Positions 25,742 to 34,713 of a stretch of 64,000 bases of DNA are shown one piece after another. The DNA comes from WHTK01 sp963711035 (GTDB taxonomy: Bacteria; Chloroflexota; Dehalococcoidia; DSTF01; WHTK01): positions 248,001 through 312,000 of the forward strand of contig CAVQCN010000005.1 in NCBI GenBank assembly GCA_963711035.1, written 5' to 3'. Under the pieces are notes generated by a model. That model was not told the origin of the DNA. It ran no database searches and saw only the letters and a list, made by a program, of their open reading frames with translations. Each line of letters begins with the position of its first letter. Position 1 is the stretch's first letter. Position numbers and translations under genes: made by a program.

Positions 25742-28700
25742 ATGACCTCATTTCTCAGTGTCTTCCCGTTGGTAATCCGGCGATTCGCAGCGAATGCCAA
25801 GCTGCTCGCGGCAGTGGTGGTCGGCGCCGTGCTGGCCTCCGCGCTGCTGTCAACAACGTCGATCTATACGGCCGCGATCCGGGACCTGGGGCTGAAGTAC
25901 GCACTGCACGAGGCAGGCCCGGACGCGATCAACCTCTCGATACGTAGCTCCGGCTTGACAACAGAGAAGGACAAAGCGCAACAGAGCCACGACGCGATTG
26001 AGAATGACGTGCGGGGACGCGCCGGCGGCATTGTCGAGGGTTCGACGTGGGCAGCGCGCACGACGACGTTCTACCCGGCGCCACCCGGACAACAGTTCCC
26101 GCCGGAGGACTCGCGGCCGCGGGCCAACTTCCAGTATTTCGAGGGGCTGGCGGACCACGTCAACGTCGTCGATGGACGCCTGCCGCAGGCGGGGCCGGCC
26201 GTGCCGCAGGGCGAGGCGCCGGATGTTGAAGTGGCGCTGAGCGCGACGACGGCGGCGGCGAACGGCATCGCGGTGGGCGACCGCTTCGACCTGTTCCCGT
26301 TCTGGGACCAGACCGTGCAGCCGGTGCACGTGACGGTCGTCGGCTTGATCGAGCCGAAAGACCAGGAGGAGCCGTACTGGCTCGGCATCCGCGACGCCTT
26401 CGACTACCCGAGCACGGGCTGGGCAACGTACCCATTCTTCGTGGACGAGGGGACGCTATTCGACCAGTTGGGCGCCTATCTGCCGGGCATGAGCACCGAC
26501 TACTGGGACCTGGTCTACGTCAACCCGTCCCACATCACCACCTCGAACGCCCTCCACGTCCGGGACTCGCTCAATGGACTGCAACACGACCTGCCCACCA
26601 TCGTGCCGCGCACGTCGCTGAGCACGCAGCTGACTGACGTCCTGAGTACGTACGACCAGAAGCTGTTCTTCACGCGCATCCCACTGCTGGTACTGGTGCT
26701 GCAAATCGCGGCAATCGTCCTCTACTACCTGTTCATGGTTTCGACGATGCTGGTCGAACGGCAGGCCGGGGAGATCACGCTGCTCAAGAGCCGCGGCGCC
26801 ACGACAGCGCAGGTGATGCAAATCTACGTGATCGAGGGGCTGTTGGTGCTGATCGCGGCCGTAGCGCTGGGGCCACCCCTCGCCGCGATCGTGATCAGCC
26901 TTCTGGGCCACACGCCGCCCTTCCATAACCTGACGGGAGGCAGCAACCTGCACGTCGCGCTTACCCTCGACGCCTACCTCTGGGCGGCGGCGGGAGCGCT
27001 GCTCGCCTACGTGACGCTGCTGTGGCCCGCGTACCGCACGACGCGACGCACCGTCGTGCAGCAACGCGCGGCAACGGCGCGACCGCCGAAGCAGCCCGCC
27101 TTCACGCGTTATTACCTCGACCTCGTGCTGGTGGGTCTGGGCGCGATCCTGTACTACCAGCTGAACCGGAGCGGCAGCCTGACGACGCAGAAGCTGTTCG
27201 GCGACCAGCAGATCGACCCGGTTCGGCTGCTGACGCCGGCATTCTTCATCCTGACAGTCGGCATCGTCTTCCTGCGCATCTTCCCGCTGGTGCTGCGCGC
27301 GCTCTCGTGGGTGGTGGCGCGGCTGCAGGGCTCGGCAATCCTGATCGGTATGTGGCAACTGGTGCGCAACCCGGTGCACTACTCGCGGCTGGTGCTGCTG
27401 CTCATGCTGGCGACGGCCGTCGGCACGTTCGCGGCGAGCTTCGGCACGACGCTGGAGCGCAGCTACGACGACCGCGCCGCCTACGAGGCAGGCGCGCCGC
27501 TGCGCCTGAGCCAGCTGCGCTCCACTGAGGCAACGGGGCCGTCCACTCTCGCCGAGACGATCCAGCAGACGACGGACGCGGAGATGGCGACACCGGTCTA
27601 CCGCCTCAACGGTACGACGAGCACCCCCAATCCGGGCGTGACGACGAACAGCACGGGCTTCGACCTGCTGGGCGTCGACCCGAACGTGCTGCCGGACATC
27701 TCCTACTTCCGCTCCGACTTCGCCAGCAGCTCCGAGAAGAGCCTGCTAAGCAAGATCGCCACGAACGCGCCGGCGCCGCCCATGGCGCTACCGGCCGACG
27801 CCCGCTGGCTCGGCTTCTGGTTCGACCCGACCGAGCTGCGCGGCCGCGTTGGCCTCGAGGTCGAACTGCGCGACGCGACGGGACGCTACTTCGCCTACGA
27901 CATCGGCTCGCGCTTTGGCGACGAGCTGGATGCAGGCTGGTACTTCGCGGTGATCGACCTGCAGGCACCGACGCGGTCCTTCGGGCAGGTGCAGTTCGCG
28001 GATACGGCACCGGCAGGGCCGATGACGTTCGAGTCGATCTCGGTGGTGTTCGGCACGCGATTTTCGCTGCCGCAGGGCGCCATGCTGATCGACGACCTGC
28101 AGACGAGCAACGACGCCACGCTGCCGGCCGCCCTGACGCCGGACACCTTCTACGCCGACCCGCAGCGAGACCTGCAGCCGTTCGCGCAGAGCCAGGTGCT
28201 CGACAGCTTCGACTCCGTGTCGCAGTGGCAGCCGCTCACCGGCCTGAGCTCGAGCCAGGCCAGCGACGACGTGCGGACGCTGACGACGGACGGCTACACG
28301 GTGGCGGAGTTGCGCTGGGACGCGAGTCGCTCGCGCGTGCGGACACACGGCCTGCAGACGAAGCACGAGAGCTCGACGCTGCCGGTGCTGGCCAGCAAGA
28401 CGTTCCTGGACCAGACAGGCGCCAAAGTCGGCGACACGCTGAACGTCTCGGCGACGAACAGCTACCTGGACGTGACGATCGTCGGCAGCTTCAACCTCTT
28501 CCCAACGCTGGAGGACCCGCGCAACCGGCCGGCCCTGATCGCGGACGGCGACGCGCTGGCGGCGGCACTCAACGCCAGCCCGGGCGGCACGCCGGTCTAC
28601 CCCACGGAGGTGTGGATGAAGCCGCGGGCCGACTCGGAGGCGCTCGCGAACCAGGCAGTGACCGATGGACGGCTGCAAGCGAGCGTGATCAGCGAAGCAG

Positions 28701-29167
28701 ACCTGCGGGCGCAACAGAACCAGGACCCGCTCGTCGCGGCGGGCTGGGAGGGCATCCTGTTCATCAGCTTCGCGGCCATCCTGCTGCTCAGCGCGGTCGG
28801 GTTCCTGATCTACTCCTACCTCACGGCGCAGAAGCGGACGCTGGAGTTCGCGGTACTGCGCACGATGGGCTTCTCGCGGGGCCAGATCGCCACCGTGGTG
28901 GGCTTCGAGCAGTTCTTCATCATCGGGCTGGGCATGCTGGCCGGCACGCTGCTGGGCCTGCGTCTCGGCACGCTGATGATCCGCTACATGGGCGTGACGG
29001 AGACCGGCAGCGACGTATTGCCGCCGATGCTGTTGCACGTCAGCTGGTCGACCATCGGCGCGGCGTGGCTGGTGCTGGGCGGCGCGTTCTTTGTTACGAT
29101 CGCTATTGTCGTGCTGCTCTACTCTCGCCTCGCGCTGCACCGCGTACTACGAATCGGGGAAACGTAG
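25742..29167 (+). CDS. FtsX-like ABC transporter permease
   Basis: 1141 aa. One N-terminal helix, a large extracytoplasmic domain (about 45-320), then an FtsX-type membrane unit (about 320-460: LVLQIAAIVLYYLFMVSTMLVERQ split by the conserved EITLLKSRGATTAQV loop). Two or three more helices follow (about 460-580), then a second extracytoplasmic part (about 590-1000) and a C-terminal FtsX unit (TLEFAVLRTMGFSRGQIATV and three helices). This is the two-unit layout of MacB/LolCDE-like type VII ABC systems that move lipids or proteins mechanically rather than by a channel. Residues about 690-780 look like a beta-sandwich (FDPTELRGRVGLEVELRD). First gene of a five-gene operon with its ATPases. Cargo unknown. 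Confidence 0.88.
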   Translation: MTSFLSVFPLVIRRFAANAKLLAAVVVGAVLASALLSTTSIYTAAIRDLGLKYALHEAGPDAINLSIRSSGLTTEKDKAQQSHDAIENDVRGRAGGIVEGSTWAARTTTFYPAPPGQQFPPEDSRPRANFQYFEGLADHVNVVDGRLPQAGPAVPQGEAPDVEVALSATTAAANGIAVGDRFDLFPFWDQTVQPVHVTVVGLIEPKDQEEPYWLGIRDAFDYPSTGWATYPFFVDEGTLFDQLGAYLPGMSTDYWDLVYVNPSHITTSNALHVRDSLNGLQHDLPTIVPRTSLSTQLTDVLSTYDQKLFFTRIPLLVLVLQIAAIVLYYLFMVSTMLVERQAGEITLLKSRGATTAQVMQIYVIEGLLVLIAAVALGPPLAAIVISLLGHTPPFHNLTGGSNLHVALTLDAYLWAAAGALLAYVTLLWPAYRTTRRTVVQQRAATARPPKQPAFTRYYLDLVLVGLGAILYYQLNRSGSLTTQKLFGDQQIDPVRLLTPAFFILTVGIVFLRIFPLVLRALSWVVARLQGSAILIGMWQLVRNPVHYSRLVLLLMLATAVGTFAASFGTTLERSYDDRAAYEAGAPLRLSQLRSTEATGPSTLAETIQQTTDAEMATPVYRLNGTTSTPNPGVTTNSTGFDLLGVDPNVLPDISYFRSDFASSSEKSLLSKIATNAPAPPMALPADARWLGFWFDPTELRGRVGLEVELRDATGRYFAYDIGSRFGDELDAGWYFAVIDLQAPTRSFGQVQFADTAPAGPMTFESISVVFGTRFSLPQGAMLIDDLQTSNDATLPAALTPDTFYADPQRDLQPFAQSQVLDSFDSVSQWQPLTGLSSSQASDDVRTLTTDGYTVAELRWDASRSRVRTHGLQTKHESSTLPVLASKTFLDQTGAKVGDTLNVSATNSYLDVTIVGSFNLFPTLEDPRNRPALIADGDALAAALNASPGGTPVYPTEVWMKPRADSEALANQAVTDGRLQASVISEADLRAQQNQDPLVAAGWEGILFISFAAILLLSAVGFLIYSYLTAQKRTLEFAVLRTMGFSRGQIATVVGFEQFFIIGLGMLAGTLLGLRLGTLMIRYMGVTETGSDVLPPMLLHVSWSTIGAAWLVLGGAFFVTIAIVVLLYSRLALHRVLRIGET

Positions 29168-29169
29168 AT

Positions 29170-30105
29170 ATGACCAACGATACGCAGCAGCCGGGGCGCT
29201 CCCTGGTGGACCGGGATGCGGAGGAGAGCTACATCCTCTGCGAAGACCTCTTCAAGATTTACAAGCAGGACGAGCTCGAAGTGGTCGCACTGCGCGGCCT
29301 CGACCTGAAGGTCAAGCGCGGCGAGATGATGGCGATCGTCGGGGCGTCGGGTTCGGGCAAGTCGACGGTCCTCAACATCCTGGCGGGGCTTGACACGCCC
29401 AGCGCCGGCCGCGCGCTGGTGGGCGGACGCAGCCTGCTGACGATGACGCCCGCAGACCTGGTGACCTACCGCCGGCGAGAAGTGGGCTTCGTCTGGCAGC
29501 AGACCTCTCGCAACGCCCTGCCCTACCTGACGGCAACGCAGAACGCCGAGCTGCCCATGATCCTCGAGGGCGTCGACCCCGGCCGGGCACGCAACCGGGC
29601 TCGCGAGCTGCTGACGCTGGTCGGCCTCGGGCACCGGCTGGACGCGCGGCCGGACCGCCTCTCAGGCGGCGAGCAGCAGCGCGTCGCCATCGCGGTGGCG
29701 CTGGCCAACGACCCGCCCCTGCTGCTGGCGGACGAACCGACGGGTGAGCTCGACTCGCAGACGGCGGCCGAGGTGTTCGGCATGCTGCGACACCTGAACC
29801 AGGAGCTGGGCGTGACCATTGTCGTCGTCACGCACGACCCGGCCATCGCCAACCAGATCGACCGCGTCGTGGCGATCCGGGACGGCCGGATCAGCACCGA
29901 GAGCTTCCGCCGCGTCACGTTCCGCGGCCAGGAGACCTACGTCTTCCACGACGAATACGCGGTGCTGGACCGCACGGGGCGACTGCAGATACCGAAGGAG
30001 TACCTGGAGCGCCTCGACATCAAGGAGCGCGCCCACCTGCAGGTGACCGAAGACCACGTGGGCGTGTTCGCCGAAGACCGGGAGCTGGACGGAGACCATC
30101 GCTGA
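29170..30105 (+). CDS. ABC transporter ATP-binding protein with AbrB-like C-terminal tail
   Basis: 311 aa from ATG 29170, two bases after the permease stop. ATPase of the LolD/MacB class: Walker A VGASGSGKST, signature LSGGEQQRVAIA, Walker B LLLADEPTGELDS and the switch His in VVVTHDP. After the ATPase (about residue 245) is an extra tail of about 60 residues including YAVLDRTGRLQIPKEYLERL, which has the look of a swapped-hairpin AbrB/SpoVT domain. Ordinary LolD/MacB ATPases end before this. The stop and the next start share one base (TGATG), so translation is coupled. Confidence 0.9.
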   Translation: MTNDTQQPGRSLVDRDAEESYILCEDLFKIYKQDELEVVALRGLDLKVKRGEMMAIVGASGSGKSTVLNILAGLDTPSAGRALVGGRSLLTMTPADLVTYRRREVGFVWQQTSRNALPYLTATQNAELPMILEGVDPGRARNRARELLTLVGLGHRLDARPDRLSGGEQQRVAIAVALANDPPLLLADEPTGELDSQTAAEVFGMLRHLNQELGVTIVVVTHDPAIANQIDRVVAIRDGRISTESFRRVTFRGQETYVFHDEYAVLDRTGRLQIPKEYLERLDIKERAHLQVTEDHVGVFAEDRELDGDHR

Positions 30106-30965
30106 TGACCAACGCACCGCTGGTAAGCGCCGAAAACGTCAGCCGCGAGTTCGTCGTCGGTGGGCAGACGATAACGGCGTTGCAAGACGTCTCCTTCTCC
30201 GTCAACCAGGGCGAATTCGTGGCCGTGATCGGCCGCTCCGGCTCGGGCAAGACGACGCTGCTCAACACGCTGGCCGGCCTCGACAAGCCGACGCACGGTC
30301 GGGTGCTGATCGACGGCCACGAGGTGTCGGCGATGAGCGACGCGGAGCTGACCGAGCTGCGGCGCCACAAGCTGGGCTTCGTCTTCCAGTCCTTCGGCCT
30401 GCTGCCGCTGCTATCGGCCTACGAGAACGTCGAGATCGCGCTGCGGATCGCCGGCGCCGGCATCCGCGAGCGCGGCCAGCGCGCCAACGAACTGCTAGAG
30501 CTGGTCGGGCTGACAAGGCGCGCGCACCACCGGCCCTACGAGATGTCGGGCGGCGAGCAGCAGCGCGTCGCCATCGCGCGGGCGCTGGCCAACCGTCCGG
30601 CGCTGATCCTGGCGGACGAGCCGACGGGTGAGCTCGACTCGACAACGGCCGCATCGATTTTCCAGCTGCTGCAGGACATCATCGTGCAAGCTAACGTCAC
30701 GATCATCACGACGACGCACGACCGCCTCGTGATGGAGAAGGCGCAACGCGTGCTGGAGCTGGCGGACGGACGCCTCGTGACCGGCGAAACGACCTTCGAG
30801 CACGACCGCGAGCAGGCGGTCAGCGTGCCCTACAGGCCAACGGAGACACCCGCGCCGACACCGCGACGCGCGACGCCGCCGCCACAGGATGAGGACGACC
30901 GCGACCGCTGGCAACGGCCGGGGCGCATCTACCAACCACCAGGCCCGCCCATCGATCCGTTGTGA
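30105..30965 (+). CDS. ABC transporter ATP-binding protein
   Basis: 286 aa; starts within the stop of the preceding ATPase gene. LolD/MacB-class ATPase: Walker A IGRSGSGKTT, FQSFGLLPLLSAYENV (Q-loop), signature MSGGEQQRVAIA, Walker B LILADEPTGELDS, H-loop TTTHDR. A Pro/Arg-rich, probably disordered tail of about 45 residues follows. Two different ATPases in one operon with one large permease suggest a heterodimeric motor, with the permease's two FtsX units as the two halves. Stop overlaps the next start. Confidence 0.92.
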   Translation: MTNAPLVSAENVSREFVVGGQTITALQDVSFSVNQGEFVAVIGRSGSGKTTLLNTLAGLDKPTHGRVLIDGHEVSAMSDAELTELRRHKLGFVFQSFGLLPLLSAYENVEIALRIAGAGIRERGQRANELLELVGLTRRAHHRPYEMSGGEQQRVAIARALANRPALILADEPTGELDSTTAASIFQLLQDIIVQANVTIITTTHDRLVMEKAQRVLELADGRLVTGETTFEHDREQAVSVPYRPTETPAPTPRRATPPPQDEDDRDRWQRPGRIYQPPGPPIDPL

Positions 30966-31525
30966 ACACCGCGAACCCTGTACTGCACATAGACTTCATT
31001 GCCCTGAAACCGGAGACAGAGGCCAGCGCCATCGATACGCTGCTCGGCGAGGCGGCCGGCCTGCGCTCGATCGACAACGTGCTGGCAGGCGGCGCCATCC
31101 ACGGCAGCCAGGACTCGGGCTACGAAATCGGTGTCTACTTCGTGCTGGCGAGCTTCACGGACCTGGAGCCGTTCGGCACGAACCCGGCGTACGCGCGCTT
31201 CCTCCAGGCCAGCGTCGCGCCGGTGCTGCGGTCGTTCACCGGCGCCTCGGTGGCACTGCAGGCGCCGTTCCCGCCTCACGACCGGTTCGCCGCGTGCCTG
31301 GCGCTGGCGGCGCCGGAAGAGACGTACGACTGGGAGGTGCGCGACGCGCTGGCCGGCTGGGCGGCCGAGAGCATGGCCGCAGTCGTCGGACTGGCGATAG
31401 GAGAGCGGCAGCGCTACCGTGGATGCGTGATACGCTTCGCAAGCACGCCGATCGTGCCCCAGCCCATCGATGACCCTCGGTTCGAGACAGCAGTGATCGC
31501 GGGGCAAGCACTGACCTTCGAATGA
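30962..31525 (+). CDS. Dabb-like (dimeric alpha/beta barrel) protein
   Basis: 187 aa from GTG 30962, overlapping the ATPase stop by four bases. The first half (VLHIDFIALKPE, AGGAIHGSQDSGYEIGVYFV, NPAYARFLQASVAPVL) matches the pattern of stress-responsive A/B-barrel (Dabb) domains: a His after the first strand, a helix, then paired strands. The second half is less clear and may be a divergent second copy or an unrelated cap. Function unknown. Its overlap with both neighbours makes it part of the ABC operon. Cytosolic; no signal peptide. Confidence 0.6.
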   Translation: MNTANPVLHIDFIALKPETEASAIDTLLGEAAGLRSIDNVLAGGAIHGSQDSGYEIGVYFVLASFTDLEPFGTNPAYARFLQASVAPVLRSFTGASVALQAPFPPHDRFAACLALAAPEETYDWEVRDALAGWAAESMAAVVGLAIGERQRYRGCVIRFASTPIVPQPIDDPRFETAVIAGQALTFE

Positions 31526-32097
31526 GCCAGCGCCGGTTCCCCAGCTTCGCCGTCCCCAACAACCGCGCCGGGCTCCTGTTCATTATCCTGCTCCTCCTGG
31601 TCGTCGCGGTGACCGGCTTGCCGTTCCTGTTCTTTGGCAAGGACGCGAAGCGCCCGCCCTATGAGCACATCCCAACGACTCTGACGCTGCCGGCCGGCAC
31701 GACCCTGGACGACCTCGTGAAGATCCAGGTGGACCTGGTGCTGGATGGCTCGACGCTGGACGGGTTCCAGGACGGCAAATCGGTACGCGTGCACTATCTG
31801 GGCGTCGATACGCCGGAGGCGGGCGACCGCTGCTTCCGCGAAGCGCTGGACCGCAACATGCAGCTGGCGGGGAAGCAGGGCGATACGGTGCTCCTGCTGC
31901 CCGGCGATCCGGCCCAGGACGAGTTCGGCCGGCTCCTGGGCTACGTCTTCACGCCGGACGGCACGTCGATCGACGCGACGCTGGTGGCCGAGGGCTTCGC
32001 CAGCGCGTCGACGCAGCCGGGCGCGTACAGCGACCAGATCGCGGCGCTGCAGCAGCAGGCGCAGGACGCGCATCGAGGGTGTCTGTGGAAGCAGTGA
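31522..32097 (+). CDS. Membrane-anchored staphylococcal-nuclease-like protein
   Basis: 191 aa, ATG overlapping the previous stop (ATGA). Residues about 17-40 form one hydrophobic anchor. Then comes an SNase (TNase) beta-barrel: VRVHYLGVDTPEAG contains the positions of catalytic Arg and Glu, and DEFGRLLGYVF the second catalytic Arg, so the active site looks intact. Likely a Ca-dependent nuclease on the outer face of the membrane. Last gene of the operon with the FtsX-type transporter; the link between the two is unknown. Confidence 0.85.
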   Translation: MSQRRFPSFAVPNNRAGLLFIILLLLVVAVTGLPFLFFGKDAKRPPYEHIPTTLTLPAGTTLDDLVKIQVDLVLDGSTLDGFQDGKSVRVHYLGVDTPEAGDRCFREALDRNMQLAGKQGDTVLLLPGDPAQDEFGRLLGYVFTPDGTSIDATLVAEGFASASTQPGAYSDQIAALQQQAQDAHRGCLWKQ

Positions 32098-32929
32098 GCG
32101 GACGGCTACGAGCTCTCAGCTTCGAGCGGCGATGGCCACCGCATTCGTCACGCCGAGCGGAGTGAAGAATCCGGCCCTCGGCTGATCACTTGCCATCTTG
32201 CCAGCCGTCGCCACGCTTGCTCCGCATCCATTAGGGCTGCTCCGCCCCCACCCCTCGGGATAAAGGGGGTCTGGGAGGTACACCTCCCAGACCCACCGCG
32301 CATGGGGCTTCGCCCCCGCTACCCCTGCCAGGTCATCTCATCGCCGGTACCCCGGAAGCCACCGTGTCTTTGGAGTGAGGTGTGGCAAGGCCCCTGCCGC
32401 CTTTGTCATTGCGACGTAGCAATCCTGGCCGGTGCGTTGACGCCAGAACGAAGCGCTGTCCGAGGGAGATTCTTCGCTGCGCTCAGAATGACAACGTCGG
32501 CGTCTGCCCCATGCTGTCATCCTGAGCCGCCAGGCGAGGGACCTCTTCCGGCACTCGGCTCGTACGCAATCACCCAACCGGGGGCGCGGAGACGAGACCG
32601 TCCGCAGGATGAATCTCGGTTCGCGGCCGGAGGCACGAGACGCCTGTAGACGACGCACCGCCCGCCGTGGGAGATTCTTCGCTGCGCTCAGAATGACAAC
32701 GTCGGCGTCTGCCCCATGCTGTCATCCTGAGCCGCCAGGCGAAGGATCTCTTCCGGCACTCGGCCCGTACACAATCACCCAACCGGGGGCGCGGAGACGA
32801 GACCGTCCGCAGGATGAATCTCGGTTCGCCGTCAGAGGCACGAGACGCCTGTAGGCGACGCACCGCCCGCCGTGGGAGATTCTTCGCTGCGCTCAGAATG
32901 ACAAGGGGCGGCCTGCGCTCGCGTTGCGC
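32098..32929. repeat. Long repeat-filled intergenic region
   Basis: More than 800 bases without a gene. It contains one copy of the dispersed 110-base unit (about 32215-32331), with palindrome arms 32269-32279 and 32282-32292, and then the 205-base tandem repeat described separately. Short open frames here are repeated with the repeat and have no protein character. Confidence 0.8.
32464..32905. repeat. 205-bp tandem repeat (just over two copies)
   Basis: The string GGGAGATTCTTCGCTGCGC begins at 32464, 32669 and 32874, a constant step of 205 bases; the two full copies differ at only a few positions. Inside each unit TCTTCGCTGCGCTCAGAATGAC and GTCATCCTGAGC...GCGAAGGATCTC (slightly changed in copy 1) form an inverted pair. 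It ends in the promoter-distal side of the DUF3108 gene. Confidence 0.88.
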
Positions 32930-33670
32930 TTACGGGGTGGGCTGCGGGCTGTTGCTGTCGCCGGTGAGGGGCGTTTCGAGCTCGTAGATGACGCCGCGGG
33001 AGTTGTCGTAGCGCAGCAGGGGGTGGTCGGGCGTGTCACCGTACCAGGCGATCTGGTTGGCGTTGCTGGTCTTGATCTCGACGCGCCAGGCAGTGAACTC
33101 GCCGGCTGGCACGGTCACGGTCTCGCGACGGTCGACGAAGACATCGACCTTCTGGCGGCTGCGCTGATTCGTGATGATGGTCGTGTAGCTGACTTCGTGG
33201 CCCATCGTGAAGTCGATGGTGCGCCAGAGGAAGAGCGACGTGTCGTTGTCGTAGGAGTGCGGCGGCACCGAGAGGCCGGTCTGCTTCTTGCCGTCCGTAA
33301 TCTGGGCGCCGTCGGGCGTGTAGTCCACCTTGATCGTCGTGTCGTCTTTATCGGTGACGATCTCGCGAGTGGCGGAGATGGGCTTCAGCGTCTGGCTGTC
33401 GACGACGACGGAGGACTTGTCGGTCGTGTCGCCCTGGAAGTCCTGCGAGAGCGTCGTCTGGTCGCCCTGTACGTCGATGCTGAGGGTGGCGTGGCCAACA
33501 ACCTCGTCGTTGTTGTGCTTGACGACGTAGGAGAGGCTCTCGTTGCCGCTCCAGGGGATGTTCGTGACGATGTCCGACGTGGGCGGACCGGAATTGGAAG
33601 CGCAGGCCGACGCCAGAAGAACGGCGGCAGCGATGGGAAGAAGGGTGAGCAGGTACCGAAGGTTTCTCAA
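32930..33670 (-). CDS. DUF3108-like lipoprotein
   Basis: 246 aa. The N-terminus RNLRYLLTLLPIAAAVLLASAC is a lipoprotein signal with Cys at about 23, so the mature protein would be anchored to the outside of the membrane. The rest is beta-rich, with NESLSYVVKHNNDEVVGHA and later VTVPAGEFTAWRVE and VIYELETPL, the pattern of DUF3108 proteins, which have a lipocalin-like barrel of unknown role. ATG 33670 overlaps the threonine aldolase stop by four bases. The two being in one transcript does not explain its function. Confidence 0.75.
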   Translation of the reverse strand: MRNLRYLLTLLPIAAAVLLASACASNSGPPTSDIVTNIPWSGNESLSYVVKHNNDEVVGHATLSIDVQGDQTTLSQDFQGDTTDKSSVVVDSQTLKPISATREIVTDKDDTTIKVDYTPDGAQITDGKKQTGLSVPPHSYDNDTSLFLWRTIDFTMGHEVSYTTIITNQRSRQKVDVFVDRRETVTVPAGEFTAWRVEIKTSNANQIAWYGDTPDHPLLRYDNSRGVIYELETPLTGDSNSPQPTP

Positions 33671-34713
33671 ACGAGCGATTTGGCAACCTCGTTAACGGCT
33701 TGCAGCGCGTAATCGACGTCGTCGCGCTCGATGCCGTAGTGGGTGACCATGCGGAAGCGCACGGGGCCACCGCTAAACAGGACGCCGCGCTCGCGAAGCT
33801 GGGCGCGGAACGCCTCGCCGTCGATGCCGTCGACGGTGAAGAACAGCATGTTGGTCTGCACCAGGGACGGGTCGATGACGATACCGGGAATCTGGGCCAT
33901 ACCGTCCGCCAGGATGCGGGCGTTGACGTGGTCTTCTGGCAGGCGGTCGACCATCTCGTCCAGCGCGACGAGCGCCGCGGCCGCAATGACGCCGACCTGG
34001 CGCATGCCGCCGCCCACCTGGCGCCGGATACGACGCGCCTGCTGGATGAACTCGCCGCTGCCGCAAATGATGGAGCCGATGGGAGCGGAGAGGCCCTTCG
34101 AGAAGCAAAACATGACCGAGTCTGCATCGCGCACCAGCTTGTCGGCCGTCGTCTCGAGGGCGGCGGCGGCGTTGAAGATGCGGGCGCCATCGACGTGCAG
34201 CCTGGCGCCGGCGGCGTGCGCGATCTCCGCGACCTCAGACGTGAAGGCGGCGGGAATGGCGGAGCCGTTACAGGCGTTGTGCGTGTTCTCGATGCAGATG
34301 ACGGCGGTGCGCGGCTGGTAAGGATCGGGGCGTCGGACCAGGCTGCGCAGCTCATCCAGGTCGAAGCGCCCGTGCGCGTCGTTGCGTACGCTGCGCATCT
34401 GGATGCCGCCCAGGGCGGATGACCCGGCGCCTTCGGTGAGGAGGATGTGCGCCTGGCTGCCGACGATGGCCTCGTCGCCGCGCTGGCAGTGCGTCAGCAT
34501 CGACACGAGGTTCGCCATAGTGCCGCTGGGCACGTAGACCGCAGCTTCCTTGCCCAGGCGGGCGGCCGCAGCAGCTTCGAGGCGCTTGGCGGTCGGATCG
34601 TCGCCCAGGACGTCGTCACCGACCTCGGCACGGGCCATCGCCTCACGCATGGCGGGCGTGGGCTTCGTGACGGTGTCGGAGCGTAGATCGACGGAGCGAG
34701 TCGCGGTAGTCAT
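33667..34713 (-). CDS. ltaE: Low-specificity L-threonine aldolase
   Basis: 348 aa from ATG 34713; the frame upstream to 34908 overlaps another gene and is not protein-like. PLP enzyme of fold type I cleaving L-threonine/allo-threonine to glycine and acetaldehyde. DLRSDTVTKPTPAM is the family N-terminus. VPSGTMANLV binds PLP phosphate, HVDGARIFNAA carries the ring-binding Asp, and K206 in FCFSKGLSAPIGS is the Schiff-base lysine. Four-base overlaps on both sides (with the unknown protein upstream and the lipoprotein downstream) indicate one operon. Confidence 0.93.
   Translation of the reverse strand: MTTATRSVDLRSDTVTKPTPAMREAMARAEVGDDVLGDDPTAKRLEAAAAARLGKEAAVYVPSGTMANLVSMLTHCQRGDEAIVGSQAHILLTEGAGSSALGGIQMRSVRNDAHGRFDLDELRSLVRRPDPYQPRTAVICIENTHNACNGSAIPAAFTSEVAEIAHAAGARLHVDGARIFNAAAALETTADKLVRDADSVMFCFSKGLSAPIGSIICGSGEFIQQARRIRRQVGGGMRQVGVIAAAALVALDEMVDRLPEDHVNARILADGMAQIPGIVIDPSLVQTNMLFFTVDGIDGEAFRAQLRERGVLFSGGPVRFRMVTHYGIERDDVDYALQAVNEVAKSLV

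Noticed and set aside
25278..25745. 155-aa frame opposite the PfkB gene start
   Set aside because: Gly/Asp/Val-rich shadow, and PfkB is clear on the other strand.
32338..32863. Two similar small leftward open frames (105 and 97 aa)
   Set aside because: They are the same sequence because they lie in the 205-bp tandem repeat; no ribosome site and no protein character.
32464..32905. Possible CRISPR array
   Set aside because: The period is 205 bases with just over two copies, no short constant repeats with unique spacers, and no cas genes.
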